A DNA stretch of 5,813 nt, from the NCBI GenBank assembly GCA_903904765.1, contig CAIVEA010000542.1, forward strand, positions 1 to 5,813. The letters run 5' to 3'. Position 1 is the stretch's first letter. Every line of letters starts with the position of its first letter. This document shows positions 5,602 to 5,813 of the stretch, in pieces. This DNA is from an uncultured Chloroflexota bacterium. Lineage in GTDB: Bacteria > Chloroflexota > Anaerolineae > Aggregatilineales > Phototrophicaceae. The notes beneath the pieces are model-generated. The model was given only the letters and a program-made list of their open reading frames with translations, had not been told where the DNA came from and ran no database searches. Both the position numbers and the translations under genes were made by a program.

Positions 5602-5813
5602 AACGTATCCTCCACATCATAATTCATCCACAGCACTTCGGTTCGGCTCTGTTTGACCGAATGAATCATCTTGGCGGGCGCTTCCACACAATGCCAGTCT
5701 GCATATAACGAGTCCATCAGCGCCCCGTGATAGCCTGAAATAGCAACTTTCCCTTTCACATCATGGAGGGTTTGCGCCAGCATACGGTGTTCGTCGTCGG
5801 TCATTTCGTAGCG
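5571..5813 (-). CDS. DNA N6-adenine methyltransferase, D12/Dam family (partial, N-terminus beyond window)
   Basis: Only the last 80 residues are present; the frame stays open to the right edge and ends at TAG 5571-5573. The fragment reads YEMTDDEHRML, then GKVAISGYHGALMDSLYADW and SRTEVLWMNYD. This is the typical C-terminal end of D12-class adenine methylases (PF02086), where a helix after the catalytic DPPY leads to a VxxSGY strand and a VLWMNY strand. The SAM-binding FxGxG and catalytic DPPY motifs would lie outside the window, so activity cannot be judged. It would methylate adenine within the site recognised by the endonuclease and protect host DNA. The order methylase then nuclease, with a 31-bp overlap, is common in R-M operons. 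The sampled 5641-5700 stretch has 32/60 G+C, like the endonuclease. Confidence 0.85.
   Translation of the reverse strand, partial: RYEMTDDEHRMLAQTLHDVKGKVAISGYHGALMDSLYADWHCVEAPAKMIHSVKQSRTEVLWMNYDVEDTLWFNQNKSLL
5609..5613 (-). promoter_or_regulatory. Strong ribosome binding site of the SacI-family endonuclease
   Basis: A perfect GGAGG on the minus strand lies 7 nt before GTG 5601 and inside the methyltransferase coding sequence. It fixes the unusual GTG start and implies that the endonuclease is translated from the methyltransferase message. Confidence 0.75.

Noticed and set aside
1..5813. CRISPR array, tRNA, rRNA, insertion sequence or attachment site
   Set aside because: No regularly spaced repeat series, cloverleaf sequence, transposase motif or paired terminal repeat was seen. 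The only exact direct repeat noticed is the two-copy operator.

Overview
This is a compact bacterial chromosome segment with about 65% GC in its metabolic genes and about 50% at its right end. It holds six genes, two of them cut by the window edges. The phylum is not certain. A homocysteine methyltransferase/methylenetetrahydrofolate reductase fusion, an adenosine deaminase-like enzyme, a SacI-like endonuclease and a G-rich intergenic element would fit a Chloroflexota-type bacterium, but no marker gene confirms this.

Left part (1-1438): a Fur-family metal regulator (minus strand, C-terminus outside the window) is divergent from a ZnuA-type zinc-binding transport protein (plus strand). The 88-bp gap between them carries two identical 18-bp imperfect palindromes spaced 24 bp apart. 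These are the obvious candidate operators, and the layout is a classic Zur-znuA arrangement. No permease or ATPase gene follows znuA, so the rest of the transporter must be elsewhere, possibly left of the regulator.

Junction (1439-1542): a short gap between convergent genes, holding a small hairpin and a G-rich element that resembles dispersed intergenic repeats.

Right part (1543-5813): four tightly packed minus-strand genes, in transcription order. First is the C-terminal end of an N6-adenine DNA methyltransferase of the D12/Dam family. Second is a SacI-family type II restriction endonuclease, overlapping the methyltransferase by 31 bp with its own GGAGG site. Third is an adenosine deaminase-like zinc hydrolase, starting 1 bp after the endonuclease stop. 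Fourth is the bifunctional homocysteine S-methyltransferase/MTHFR. The restriction-modification pair has clearly lower GC than the two metabolic genes and was probably acquired horizontally, yet it abuts them with no room for a terminator or a separate leader.

Functionally, adenosine and homocysteine are the two products of S-adenosylhomocysteine breakdown, so the last two genes could together clear both products and return homocysteine to methionine. No RNA gene, CRISPR array or insertion sequence was seen. The window looks mostly like known families. The points worth most attention are the tandem operator, the SacI-like R-M pair joined to a methyl-cycle operon, and the uncertain substrate of the deaminase.
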